Source of the DNA: Symbiodinium microadriaticum
Lineage: Eukaryota; Sar; Dinophyceae; Suessiales; Symbiodiniaceae
Assembly: GCA_001939145.1 (NCBI GenBank)
Contig: LSRX01001152.1
Coordinates: 1-64,000, forward strand
Direction of reading: 5' to 3'
Length of the DNA stretch: 64,000 nt
Shown piece after piece: positions 9,420 to 20,700 of the stretch. The number at the start of each line of letters is the position of its first letter. Positions within the stretch are counted from its first letter, which is position 1. The notes beneath the pieces were generated by a model. That model searched no databases and had not been told where the DNA came from. It was given only the letters and a program-made list of their open reading frames with translations. The translations under genes were made by a program, and so were the position numbers.

Positions 9420-10168
9420 AATTGTGTGTTTTCGACCGCAGTTTCCGTCTGCAGATGCCCATGAAGACAAAAGCGCATGCCTCCCGAGCTCTTCCGCTGG
9501 AGCATGCTGCTGCTCGCCTGTCGCGAGGCCGGAGCACAAGTAGCCCGGAACGTTTGGGTTGGCGACATGAACATCGATGTGCCTGTCAGCGAGGCACGTC
9601 GCATTGAGGTAGTCGCAAACGGCTTGCCTATGTGGCACGGCGCCCAACTCGCGATCGACGCAACGATCGTCAGCCCGGTCACCCTCCTTCTCTTCTGGCT
9701 TTGCTGAAGGCGTTCTAATTCCGGCAAGAGAGAGTTTCTTCGTCACCTTCATCTTGCTGATGTGCCCGCCGCGCTCTACCTGGACAACTTCACGGGGCCT
9801 TTCGCTTGGCATATGGTCCGGCTCAAACCCTGCCTTTTGGCAGGCGGTGTCTAGGACGATCCGTCGTGATCTCATCGTTGCATGGGTGCCGTCGCATGGC
9901 AAACAAGCTAAGTGGCAAGCTCTGGAGCCGCGTCACACGGCGCTTGTCCGTGCTCTTATCGCTGCTGCGAATGCTAGGCGCTCCTCCGCACTGCTGCAAT
10001 TGCGGCCGGACTGGGATGCTGCTGTTGCTCGCTTTGAACAGGCTGAAGCTTGGAGTGCTCGTGCGCTTTCGGCTCAGCATGGAGTGTGCGATCGCCTTCA
10101 CGAGCCCCTCCGCCAGTGCATGGGTGAATGGAAGCTCCGGCTGGGAAGTGCCTGAAGCCTGTGAGTAA
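9420..10168 (+). mobile_element. LINE-type retrotransposon remnant (RT C-terminus and RNase H)
   Basis: Two coding pieces are visible. At 9477-9690 the translation contains DMNIDVPVSEARRIEVVANG and GLPMWHGAQLAIDATIVSP, a conserved stretch of dinoflagellate LINE polyproteins (R-R-x-E/D-V-V-x-x-G-L-P ... D-x-T-x-V-S-P). At 9830-10150 another frame contains DLIVAWVPSHGKQAKW followed by HTALVRAL, the pattern of a LINE RNase H domain (W-x-P-S/A-H-x-K ... R-x-L-x-x-A-A). Frames change between the pieces and no endonuclease or RT core is present, so this is a dead fragment abutting the 3' side of the copia element. Confidence 0.5.
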
Positions 10169-10169
10169 G

Positions 10170-10599
10170 GACTTTCGATAGCTACGTTCCTGGCCCCACT
10201 GCCTTCTGACTGTGTCTTCCGCCTTAGGCGGCCCTAAGCTTTTGCCTGTGCCGTAACTGCAGCCTGGCGCTGCTCATTGTGCCCTAGACGGGTGAAGTCC
10301 AATCTGTTACACACAGTGCGGGCCACCTCTAGGACACGCTTGGTTTTCTTTGCGATTTCTAGGAGGCTCTTTTTTGTTTAGTCTCGATGCTTGGCGGCTC
10401 GCGGATTCTCCAGTTCGTTCGTGCTGGTGATCTCCGCTACGCCGATGTGCCTGACGGCGTCTAAATCTCTAAACTACTAACCAATTATAATTGGTACGGT
10501 GCAGGTTGATGTCGAGATGAACATGAACATGAACGAGGAGGCCGGCGGGGGAGGTGCCGTCGATGACAAACTCCCGGGCGTAGCGGTCGAGGTCGTGAT
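10170..10599. other. Junction between LINE remnant and copia element
   Basis: This is where a copia 3' LTR would be expected, but no repeat of the sequence upstream of the primer binding site (17142-17700) could be found here. A short inverted ACCAATTATAATTGGT lies at 10480-10495. Confidence 0.4.
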
Positions 10600-11169
10600 C
10601 TCAGGCGCCGTTCCACCTGACGATGAGGTTTTGGGGTGGTCCACCTCCACGTATTGCCCCTCTACCCACCAAGTGTGCCGGCAGGCCCTTAGAGCGAGCT
10701 TGGCGAGCTCTGCAGGCGCGTTCTTGACGGCGGCTTGGGAAGGTGATCACCCTGTCGGGGTATGGCAGGGGAGGGGGAGGCCAAATCATTCGTTGAGAAA
10801 AAGGGGCGGGCTTCAAAGTTGAGCTCGAGCCGTGGACGTGGTCGTAGAGAGAACGAGCGTCCGTGACAAGAGCACCCCGCGTCCGCAAATGGCTTCGCCA
10901 CTCGCCTTCAACTTCGAGGCACCCATAAAATTAAAACATGGCATCAGCCAGCTTCATGTTGTACAGCAATCTGTCACTGTCACTTGCAGAGGCCATGCTT
11001 GCACACTCGGCTGCCATACTTGAACGAACCACCCTCGTGATCTTGTTTGGAACTCGATCAGGTTGGCAACTGCCGGTCCTGCAAACATGTTGGGATGCCC
11101 CACGAAGTGAGCTTCACCTCGCTGCGCCACGCCGTCAGACTTGCCCAGGGAGGCGTCAAAGTAGGTCAC
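10600..11169 (-). pseudogene. copia RNase H
   Basis: Three diagnostic RNase H blocks follow the RT on the minus strand: TYFDASLGKSDGVAQRGEAH (about 11165-11105), RVVRSSMAAECASM (about 11035-10990) and ALVTDARSLYDHVH (about 10875-10830). They lie in different frames, separated by small indels. The C-terminal tail then becomes proline/threonine-rich. This marks the 3' end of the coding region. Confidence 0.8.
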
Positions 11170-11265
11170 CAGAGCGGGGTGGTTGCCAATGCCCGCAACT
11201 TGAAGCTTGGCCCTTGCGAAGCAGCAGCCTTCATTTCTCGCAAGACTTCATTTGCCTCCTCTAAG

Positions 11266-12513
11266 TCACGTCCACAAGCCTTTCCCACTCGCTGGGCCCG
11301 GGAGCTCACATCGTAGAGGAACTCGGGCAGAACGAGGTGAAGCCACCAACCTTTTAAACTCCTTGAGCTGCGCGGTGTCCAGGGAGGCGTCAAGGTTTGT
11401 TGCTTTCCCGGCCGGGTGAATTGCCAGCACATAGTCCGTCATGTCGTTGGTGAAGACGTGGTCGACGTAAGTCAGCTGGAGCCCCAGGTAGGACCGGGGA
11501 ATGTTCCCTGACCGACTCCCACATCTTGATGTTGAACCTCTTGTCAATCGCTGCCTTGAGGCTGCCCGAAACGGCAGCCCACCAGGAGGCCATCATCAAC
11601 GTGAAGACAGAGAACGGAGAGCACGGTCCACCCTTTATGCGGTACACGAAGGTGGACGGGGCAAAAGGAATCTCCTCGAAACCAATCTCCCTCAAGAGCT
11701 CTTTCGCCCTCTGGTACCACAATCTCGGGGCTTCCGCCAAGCCGTAGGCAGAGCGCAAGAGTTGCCAGAGCTCACCAGGTTGGAGATCACCCGGTGGTCG
11801 TACAAATAGATCTCGTCCCACATGCTTGCCAGAGAGAAAGGCGGTGGACACGTCGAACAGCCATGCCTGCCACAGTCGGCTGGCACACAGAGTCAGTGCT
11901 TACCTCGGCGCCGTGGACGTATAGTAGTCGGCGAGTCTGTTCTCAAAGCTCCCAAGTCTGGATCCACATGCCCTGGGATGACAAGGCGACTTTTCGCATT
12001 CAGCTTCGAGTCGCCCGGCTTGGACTTGTTCACACGAACGAACCTTGCAGGTACACGGAAAACTCGAGCACGAGGTACCTATAGCGGCTTCTTGGGGAGA
12101 AAGTCTGCGCACAACGGCACAACGTCATTCTCCATCCACGCGGCCAGCTCCTTCAGGTCAAGATCACGGAAGGCGTTGCGCTCGTCTGCGTCGAAGTGCT
12201 TCGGGTCCAATTCCTTTCCATTCGCCTTCATCTTGAACAAGAAAACTTCAAGAGCCATGGTGGCCGCATCAAGGTCCCGGCCTGCGGCCTCCACGACATC
12301 ATTAGAATCATTAGAACAGACGTCCACTGCAAAAACCTGGGAGCGCACCTTGAAGTAGGCGGTCACCGGCTTGGTGGTGAAAACCTTGGCACCGTCCGAC
12401 ACAAAAACCTTCTCCTTCTTCACTTCCGGAAAGAGGGTCAAGCCGCGCCGCAACGCAGAAGTCTTTCGACGGGGCCGCCGGGCAACGGCTTCAGCGGCTT
12501 CCTGTGCTACCAC
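11266..12513 (-). pseudogene. copia reverse transcriptase, frameshifted around the catalytic box
   Basis: From 12513 the linker frame runs to NAFRDLDLKELAAWMENDVV. A second frame (about 12070-11900) gives LNAKSRLVIPGHVDPDLGAF, the entry to the RT fingers. A third (11851-11620) gives STAFLSGKHVGRDLFVRPP and ELWQLLRSAYGLAEAPRLWY. The polymerase box LHVDDGLLVG is encoded at about 11577-11606 but in a different frame from the blocks on either side (IDKRFNIKMWE at about 11530, then LGLQLTYVDHVFTNDM further on). At least four frame changes make it non-functional. Confidence 0.85.
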
Positions 12514-12958
12514 CGTGTGATCCAGCAGTTGAGGAACTTCCTGCCCACATGGTCGGAGTTCCTGTTCCTAAGCAATCGAGCCACATGAAAACGAGTTGCC
12601 CCATGCACCACCGACAAAGCCACAAACGTTTCCGTCTTAAGATTGGTGTCCTTCACATACTTCAGGTCCAGATGAATCACCGAATTGAAGCACACAGGCC
12701 TGGCCTCTGGTCTCGTCGGCATCGGTCTTTGCGGGGTGCTCTCCAGCGACATGTGGGGCAATCCAACCTATCTGCCATCTCGAGGAGCTCCTTGTTCGCT
12801 CCAGCCATCTCCAGCATTTGGCGCAAAGGCAAAGTCTCATTATTCGGATGATGCACCAAGTGAAGACGCTCAAGGAGAGAACCAGGTGCTACACTAGTCT
12901 CTTCTTCATGGACCCCCTCGTCGCACTCCGCGTTCTGACTCTCCAGCGGGTTCTCCAA
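12507..12958 (-). pseudogene. copia GAG-pre-integrase and truncated integrase
   Basis: The block 12958-12677 contains LVHHPNNETLPLRQML and CPTCRW, the H-H-C-C zinc motif ahead of copia integrases. The overlapping frame (12761-12507) continues with VIHLDLKYVKDTNLK, the first catalytic Asp of the integrase core. Only about 50 codons follow before sequence typical of the integrase-RT linker, so the second Asp and the Glu of the D,D-35-E triad are absent. This is an internal deletion rather than a frameshift alone. Confidence 0.75.
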
Positions 12959-12959
12959 C

Positions 12960-14017
12960 TATCGGCCCCGACTCAATCTGTTCGACCCGCCGGGACAGCG
13001 TCGGCAGGTCGCCGGTAAAATTGAGGGGTGTGCACGGAGCAGAGTGGGCTTGCGCAGGTAGAGCGGGGCGGTGGCAACGTCCGCGTCTGGCCGGCCTCTA
13101 AACCCCCAAGCGCACATGTCCACCACACCGGCCGGGAGGCCCGCGTAAGTTTGCTGCACAACGTCTTCTCGCCACGCGAGGCTGGTGCGAGGGTTCTCGG
13201 CCATAACCGCACCACCTCGCGCACGATGCTTCCAAACAGCGATCTTGACCCATTCCAGCATAGCGCTGTTCTTCTCGGCTCTGGGAGAAGCGGTCACGCT
13301 GTTCCGTTGTACATTGTACGAGCGTTCCAGCTTTGCAAGGTAGACCGTGCCGTGCAGGGGAAGGCCACCACCAGGAGGTCCGGCTGGAAAGCGTCCAGGT
13401 ACTGCAACCGCGCTGCTGATCATCATTGTCCATGTGAACATCTCCACCGCACGCCATGGCCCAGGTCGTCGCTGGCCACGGCTCGGCGACAGAACTCGAC
13501 CAGGGGAAGCAGTAGAAGCACTCGTTGTTGTGGTCGTGGCCAGGTCCTTGACGGCCCGCTGTGTTTGCACCATCTTTTTTGCGCATGTTCTTGTGGAAGT
13601 AAACGGGCTTGCGGGGCGCCAGGTCGCGCTCCTGCAGCTCCTCTGCACTGTCCTCACTCAGCTCGCTGTCGCTCTGAATCACAGTGGCTCGTGATGCTGT
13701 CGTCTTGATGCCCAAGCCACTTTCCAAGAGCTCCAGCCACTTTCGGTCCCGGGCCCTTTGCTCCTCCTCATAGTCGGCCGCATGCCTGTAGTGCGAAGGC
13801 TCGGCCTCGTTGTCATCCTCAGTGTCGGTGCCCTGCCCACCAACCAAAGGCGTAGAGGTCTCGTCACGTCTGGGTCTTGTGTCGACAAGAAGGCAAAGGA
13901 GTGAGGAGCATCTTTCAGGATTTTCTTGGTCCGGAGCACCGTTGGATTCTCCCACAGGTTCCTGTCAGGGAACTCAAGGAGATCAATGGCCGGACGCCGC
14001 GTGGCGGTCATCAACAT
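12960..14017 (-). pseudogene. copia spacer between protease and integrase
   Basis: Coding-like blocks in at least three frames cover this interval. One (near 14010-13880) reads MTATRRPAIDLLEFPDRNLW. A later one (about 13220-13000) reads VVDMCAWGFRGRP, then LYLRKPTLL and RRCPGG, matching a conserved segment of dinoflagellate copia polyproteins (D-x-C-x-F/Y-G-L ... K-P-T-x-L ... C-x-G). Frame switches show decay. Confidence 0.65.
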
Positions 14018-14024
14018 TGGCCGG

Positions 14025-15119
14025 CTAACCCTTCAAAGTCAAGGTCTTCCCAGCGAGATCAAACACAGCTCCCCAACGCGAGAGCTCAGAGGGGCCAATG
14101 AGTCCTGGACAGGAGGATGCTCCACCACCGACCATGGACATTCGCACCAGTTCCCAGCTACCCTGCACACCAACTGGATAAATGAATGCACGCTCCGAGT
14201 GTTCGGGGGCACCGGCTCCAAATTGGAACACCTCATTCTCGACCACCTCGAAAAACCGAACCCTCCTCTTGCGAAGCTCTGCTTGGAAACTATCAGTGCC
14301 TGCCACCGCCGTGCGACAGCCAGAATCTGCCGCCGGCAAACTCGCCACCAAGATGTCCTTCGGCTCGGGATTAGCCACCGGAATACCGTGTCTCTGGCTG
14401 CAATAGAGAACATTCTTCAAGTCACAAGCCTCACATCTTGCATAGTGGCCATGCTGGTTGCTGGTCCAGAGGAGATCTGCAAAAAGGTGGCGGCACCGGG
14501 CTTGTTTGGTTGTTGGCACCGATGCAGCTGAAAAAGAAACGCACCGACCACCATCACACGCCCTCCTGTAAAGTTCCATCTTGAACTCTTCCATCTCGCG
14601 CTTCCTGACCGTGGTGGGTTTATCGCGTCCTTCTTCATCCCTCCGGCTCGGCGGCAGCAAAGGCTTGGGAGCAACAGGTTGTTGCTGGGGATCCGGATGT
14701 CGAACATGATCCTTGCTGCTTGCTGCTCTGTTCCAAGTCGTGGGGAAGTCCGGCTCTGGCATTGGGATCGGCACATTAAGCTCATCATGGGCCAGGGCAT
14801 ACTTCAACGACTTCTTCTCCTCTTTGCTCATCTTGCCCACAGCAGCCAGCGCCTCACGAGCACTGACCAAAACCTTCTTTTCGGCCTCCTTCTTTGCTTT
14901 CAGGGCGCCCTTGGACACCTCGTAGCGTCGTTCATCGTGCATGGGTCGAGGAACAGGAGGGGGAAAAGCCGAATCACCATCGCCCTCTTCATCCACCAAA
15001 ATCCATTGGCCACGCTTACACACCAACTGATGCCCACACTCTCCACAGAACTTCGGGCGTCCTTGGAGCACTCGAAAACACTTCGGGCACTGTTCCGCAG
15101 CAGGGTAAGCGCCCTCCAT
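14025..15119 (-). pseudogene. copia protease region
   Basis: This 364-codon open block starts with a four-cysteine zinc-ribbon-like segment (CPKC ... CGEC, within the first 30 residues) and contains the retropepsin active-site motif AADSGCRTAVAG, with the D-S-G codons at 14316-14327. It ends with YPVGVQGSWELVRMSMV and CPGLIGPSELSRWGAVFDL, the typical end of copia proteases in these genomes. The frame itself is intact even though its neighbours are not. The catalytic Asp-Ser-Gly is present. Confidence 0.8.
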
Positions 15120-15199
15120 CCAAGTGAAGTTGACAAAGTGACTGTGCAGCGGTCTTCTTGTGCATGATGCGGCTGGTCCGTGCCATTCCGGACGTTTTC

Positions 15200-15247
15200 A
15201 CATTCTGGGTCACCACGCCAATGCCCTCTCTTGCCGCAAGATGCACA
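15200..15247 (-). other. Gag CCHC zinc knuckle
   Basis: The translation CASCGKRGHWRGDPEC has the C-x2-C-x4-H-x6-C spacing of a retroviral-type knuckle, slightly longer than the canonical x4 final spacer, as is common in dinoflagellate copia elements. It lies between the gag core and the protease. Confidence 0.75.
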
Positions 15248-15470
15248 CTTTTTATCAAGCAAACTCTTCGATGGGGAACTCGAGGGTGTCCTAGTCGAAG
15301 GCGCCGACCATCCACGGTCCTTCTTCTGCTTGGCTCTCCATCCAGCCGCAAAAGCTTCCTTGATGACATCTTCCCCACAGAGGCCATCGTCGCTGTGGGG
15401 CTCCTCCTCGTCCTGGGCTTTCTCAGCGCCATCCGGGATCTCATCGTCATCCTCGAAGTGGAGCTCGGCA

Positions 15471-17118
15471 TCAATCTCCTCCTCCTCGAGGTCTTCCTCG
15501 TCCTCGCCTGGCTTCCTTCCACCAAGGCCTCGGCCACATGTGCATGATTCCGGATCTAGAAAGAGAGCTTGAACCGCTGGACGAAAGCTTGCTCCGGAAG
15601 CTGGCCACCGTCGAGGCACCATCTGACCTTATACCAGGAACTCGCCGCTCTTCTTCATGAACCTGACTGCAGCGGTGCCTCAAAGCAGCTTCAATGAAAC
15701 TTGTATCGTAGCGTCCTCCGGCATAATAAAAGACATCCAGACGCTCCCGCCTCGATAAACCGGCTCTGTTCAAAAGGCGTTGCGACCACGCCTTGTTGCT
15801 CAAATGGAACTCGGGGTCCGATCTCATGTACTGTGCCAAGAGCCGCTTCATATTGGCAATGTACGAGGCAATCGATTGTCCTGGGGTGCGCCGGCATCCA
15901 TTGAACTCTTTCTCTGCCCTCTCAAACATCTCGGCGCCATTCTCTCCGAAGGCCTCCTGCAAGAGCGTCCACATCACATGGACGCCTCCATCCGATGTGT
16001 ATTCTTCCAGCGTCCTTCGATCAAGGACATCTCGTGCATCGCCACGTGTGGAAAAGATATACCAGCATAGCCACCTCACTCTCCTCTAGCTTGTAGAGAC
16101 GTTCTTGTGCTTCAACAGTCCTGCGCCACTTCAGGTACTTGCGCTTATCGCCCCCCAAAAAAATTCCTCCAGCCGCACCGTAGAGATAGAAGATTTGGGA
16201 CGACCTTCAGCTTCTTGCGCAATCTGCTCCGAAGTTCCGAGGTAAGCCAAGAGGAGGACACATCGGAAGGCAGCTCCTCACTTGGGAAGTTCGGCCGAAA
16301 CCCTTCCATGAATTCTCCGCCGCGCCTCACGCTGCTTTCGTCGGGCTTGTTGTCCTTCTCTACCTCGAGGTAGAGGCGTCACGACCACCATCGCCAGGAG
16401 CACCGGTATCAGGATCTCCTTGCTCAGGTGGTGGTGCTGACGCCGTCGACCGCTTTGTAGAGCTCACTCCACCTACGCTAGCCTTCGAAGGAGGGGAAGG
16501 TGAAGAAGGCTTCTCCCAGGAGCGGTCCCCCCGATGAAGCCAATTCCTTCTCCATTCTCTGTGCAGCCATCGGAGCTGCCGGAGTCGGCTGCGCAGTCAA
16601 AGGGGGAGGCATACCATACCAAGGCCAGGGCCAGCCGCCATTAGCCCACCACGGAAGTTGCCCAGGGACTTGTCCAGGCAGTGAGGGGGTACAGGATAAG
16701 GCCAAGGATTTGCAGCAGGCCACCCGCCAGGAAGAAGAGGTGGAGCAGCAAAAGACGTCCCAGTCATCGGTCCCATGTTGGGACCCAGTGTCGGCCATCC
16801 CGGTGGCATCGTTCCGAACATCGTTCCGAGGCCCGGTGCTGGGCCTGCTCCATCAGTCGCCGAAGTCGCCGGCAAAGCGGCTGCCCCTTCGCCTCCAGCT
16901 GCGGTTGCCGAGGTCGCCGGTAAAGTGGCCGCCCCTTCGCCTCCAGCTGCGGTTGCCGAGGTCGCCGGTAAAGTGGCCGCCCCTCCAGCTTCGGTTGCCG
17001 AAGTCGCCGGCAAAGTGGCCGCCGCTTGAGCTTTCTGTTCCTCAAGAGCTTCCGCCCAAGGATCCGACTCCTCCAAATGGAGCACAAAGGCAGGCAAGCA
17101 AACACCTATCCTAAGCAC
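15471..17118 (-). pseudogene. copia gag, frameshifted
   Basis: The N-terminal part (from Met at 17118) begins with an acidic DPWAEALEEQKA segment and then carries four or five near-identical repeats of the type AATLPATSATAAGG (about 16850-17040), followed by a proline/glycine-rich region. After frame changes, the capsid-like core (16079-15471) contains ERAEKEFNGCRRTPGQSIA, SYIANMKRLLAQYMRSDPEF and QRLLNRAGLSRRERLDVFYY, the signature of copia gag (UBN2-type) proteins. An in-frame ATG would not join these blocks, so the gene is broken. Confidence 0.8.
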
Positions 17119-17127
17119 CCACCTCAG

Positions 17128-17139
17128 GCTCCGCTACCA
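17128..17139 (-). other. tRNA-iMet primer binding site of the copia element
   Basis: The minus strand reads TGGTAGCGGAGC, one mismatch from TGGTATCAGAGC in one reading and closest to TGGTAGCAGAGC, the complement of an initiator tRNA-Met 3' end. It sits just upstream of gag, three bases after a plausible LTR end ...CCA at 17142. This places the 5' boundary of the internal region. Confidence 0.65.
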
Positions 17140-17141
17140 AT

Positions 17142-17761
17142 ATGGATTCCCCTCACAATAGCAACCACAAGGGAACCATTAAGAAACCAAGCAAAAGCAA
17201 GCACGCAAAAGCAAGGGCTGTTTAGCGTCGCGTAAAAGCTGAGCATCGATGCTTCGGTTCGGTATGCGTTCTCATGCCTAAAGCATGGAGAGAAAAGCTG
17301 ACATGAAGTTTGCCACGCATTGGCATTGAGGCTCGCATTGGTACAAGGATCTGCCTCTGCCTGACAATCGCCACCCGCCCATGCTTTATGGAAGCTGCGA
17401 GATGATTTATGCAAGCGACATCCCTGAGCTTCTTTCTGCCTGGAGAAAATGTTGAAACGGGCAGAGGAAATACGCGCCTGCTGAAAGATGCGCTCATGAG
17501 ACAAACAACCGCATGCTTCGAAATGCTTGGTGACACATACATGCATGTGCATCTGGAGGTCTGTTTTCCACTGGCATCGGTCGAGCCTCGCTGCCGCCAT
17601 GGCATGGCTACAGTCTCCCCAGAGTCTACAAACCAGGCAGAGAACGAGGCAAAGCATCGAAGAAACTTGTGAAGGGGAACGAGAAACAAGGAGGCAGCCG
17701 GCGCGAGATGCCAATCATCATAGCGAGAAGCACCACAGAGTTTCACATGGTAACATCGTGT
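17142..17761. other. PRP19 3' flank; possible copia 5' LTR
   Basis: The 620 bp between the PRP19 stop codon and the copia primer binding site holds no recognised gene. If the copia 5' LTR survives it must lie here, ending ...ATCCA on the minus strand at 17142; its other edge cannot be set without a second LTR copy. Confidence 0.4.
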
Positions 17762-20700
17762 TCACTTGTTGGAATAGATTCTCAAAGACGTATCCATGGA
17801 CACGCTGGCCAGTGTCTTTGCATTCGGACCTCAGCCCAGCAAAAGCTGCAAAGGCTCACCGCCGATCGCGCTGGCGGCCGCACCCCAGCATAGACCAGTC
17901 ACACTGTCTGTGTGCTCCTGCACAGGCATGTCATGTTAGTGTAAGACGCAGAGTCTACGAAAAGTGCTCGTATGCGCTATCTTCTCCGTTGGCACATGTT
18001 CTGTTGACTAGCAAGTGGGACTTCTCGTTAAAGCAGTTTACCTGGCAGTTGGCCTCGGACCTCTTGGCCTGTGACGCAGCCAACTCTGATGTCCTTGAAA
18101 GCAGCAGCTTCTGTCAACGTCGTCTTGGTTGCGAAATTGAATACCTCGTAAACAGCACTTGCGAGTGGCGCAGCTTACTGGGCCACACCAGACACTGTCC
18201 ACCTGCACGGCCATGCTTCCCACAGCCAAGTACTGCCTCAGCAAAGTAATCGGCATTGCTTGAGTAGTCTGCTCTCTCGCTGAAGGCTTCTGGGCACCGT
18301 GCCCTGTGCTGTCAAACGCAACAGCATGAACGGGACCGTCTACCTGTATGCTCGGTGAAAACGAGACTGGGTCACAATGTGTCACGTCAGCTGGTCTTGG
18401 GTCGGCAATCCTTGAGGGTCTGGATATTCAGCGGTTTTCTCAGGTCCCAAAGCCTGCAAGACAGACCACGCCTACTGTGCTGACCCGCCGGCAATGAGTG
18501 CCAAGAGCCGCACTTGACAACACCATCATCTGAACCCGATGCCAAGTAGTAGCCGTTGCCAGAGAAGGACAAAGTCTGCAAACAGAAAACCGAAGCAGTT
18601 AACCAGTGTCTAGCTCTGACAGGCATGATCCAAGCAGCCTGCACTGTGCCCTCATGGCCGGTGAGGCTGGTGACGGTCGCCTCGCAACAAGATTTGCGCC
18701 TCGATGAGATGTGCTTGCATGCGACCTGGGCCACTGGCCTGCTCCTTAACATCCCAGACAACAACCGTCTTGTCCTGGTGACAGCTAGGGCAGGATTCCT
18801 AACAGTTGTCTGGATTTGCTCAGGTTCATAGTAGGAGGAGGAACTCGAGTCAAGCAGGCAAGCGCCTTTGTGCCGCCGGCAATAATCAGCCCATCTGGAT
18901 GAAAGCTCATGCAAGGGTACACGGAGTCCAAATCCTGGGGTGAAAAGCAAAACTGATCTATCCAACATAATGCGATGTTGAAGGTGTTGATGCAGTGCGC
19001 TTGCAGAATGGATGACGGCTGCCTGCATGTGTCGTATGCAGCGGCCGCTGTGAAAGTCGTGAATTGCCCAGGACTTGTCCAAGGAGGCCGTGAGGAAGTA
19101 ACTCAGTGATGCGGTGCAGGATCGGGCATGCTGCCATGCGCAAGAGGTGAGGCTGGTGCTCTCCCAGTGGATGAATGGAAAGGTCTGTCACTTCTGCACT
19201 GTGCTTTCGGATCGTGTGCAGGCAGTTGTACCTGGAGAGACTCCGAAGATACTGCCACGGTAGATTTGGCTTTGCACAGCGCACTGGCTTGACCAGTCTG
19301 TCGTGCGGCTGCAAGTCCAGATTTTTACCGTCGCATCCTGCGACGCAGAAGCCACGACATCCTTGTCCGGATGCAGCTTGACAGCGGTGACCTGCAGCAA
19401 GTTTGGACTGGATCTCGTGAGAAGCTCGTCCTCCACTTGACCAAAGCTGGCATTGGGCTGACAAGTTGGGGCACCCTCTTGGAGTGGCCAGCCATCTTCT
19501 GCACCGGCTTGCTTTTTTGTGCATCGAAAAGAATCACCTGTCGTGGCGGCCACATGGGAGCACAGCTTAGCAAGGTAAGCTTCAAGTATCAGGATGTCAT
19601 GAAGCAAGGTAGAATCCATCGCCTGGCTGTCGACGCCACCAGTCGCAATCCTGTGGGGATGAACCTCTCAAGTGGGAAGTATGGAGAGCTGAGAATGGGT
19701 CATGCAACTAGAAAAGTAGACTTGGCCTTGTGCACGTCGACAGAGAGAACACCAGGTGCAGTGGAGTGGTGGATATTGGGAAACGACGCTTTGCATTCCA
19801 ACCTGGGGTCAGGCTCACCGCCACAACAAGGAACAGGAACCTTCTCGGGCCTTTTGACCTCTTCGAGCGGGTTGAGGTCAGGGAAGCTTCGCCTCAGTGG
19901 AAAGTCATTAACGGTAGCTGTATTCGAAGCTGCTCATCTCCAGCAAACACACAAAGAGTCGCTTGAGATCACTTACAAGAGAACCTGGCGAGACCTGCGG
20001 ATGCTTTGCGACCTGCTTGCAGCAATCCTCAGCCCGACCTCCCTCGCTCCTGCCTAGTCCCTTCCCGCAGTCCGTGGTGCTGACACTGATGTCACGATAA
20101 CACGACGAAGGGGGCAGGACACCCTGCGACGAGGCGCAGCTGCGACGATAAATCTCCCATCAATGTTGACACGACGTCCAATGAACGATTCGCTCTGCAT
20201 GCATCGTGGTGACTGCATTGCTCGGCACCTCCACCGGACAACCACCGGAAGCAAGGTTGAATGGGATGTAGGAACGTTGCACAAGCCAATATTGCAATGT
20301 ACTGAAGCGACTTCAACTGCCATTCACGTCCCTTGCCATCGGCATTGACAGCCGACATCAGCCGACTTCAGCTGTGACGAAGATGGTTGTTCTAGCTTTG
20401 GAGAGTCTTCTTGTGCAGCTCTTGAAGCCTCAGGCTTTAAAGTCTGGGTGCAGCACTGCTTGCGACTCTTCGCCAGAGTTTTTGCAAGCTCCTGTGGCAA
20501 TCACGACTGCTCTGCGCTTCATCGCCCTCTGTCTTGCTGCACCGAACTCATGTAAATCTGCTGCCACTGCACTCGTTCATGTCACTTTGTCGCGCTGCAA
20601 GCGGGAGCCCCTTCAGTGCTCCCTTGCACGCAGCCCACCTGTCTTCCACTCGTCACGACAGTCCCCACACCAATCAATCTGAACAGGGTAGTTAATGACT

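Larger units (their letters stand above)
10600..17139 (-). mobile_element. Ty1/copia LTR retrotransposon, decayed
   Basis: Read on the minus strand the order is primer binding site, gag, CCHC knuckle, aspartic protease, spacer, GAG-pre-integrase zinc motif, integrase start, reverse transcriptase and RNase H, the order that defines Ty1/copia. The internal region is about 6.5 kb. Many frameshifts separate recognisable blocks and most of the integrase core is missing, so it cannot encode a functional polyprotein. No direct repeat matching sequence above 17140 was found below 10600, so LTRs cannot be delimited. It lies just downstream of PRP19 on the same strand. Confidence 0.88.

Noticed and set aside
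17142..17700. copia 5' LTR
   Set aside because: Position is right, but no second copy of this sequence was found near the 3' end, so the LTR cannot be demonstrated or delimited.
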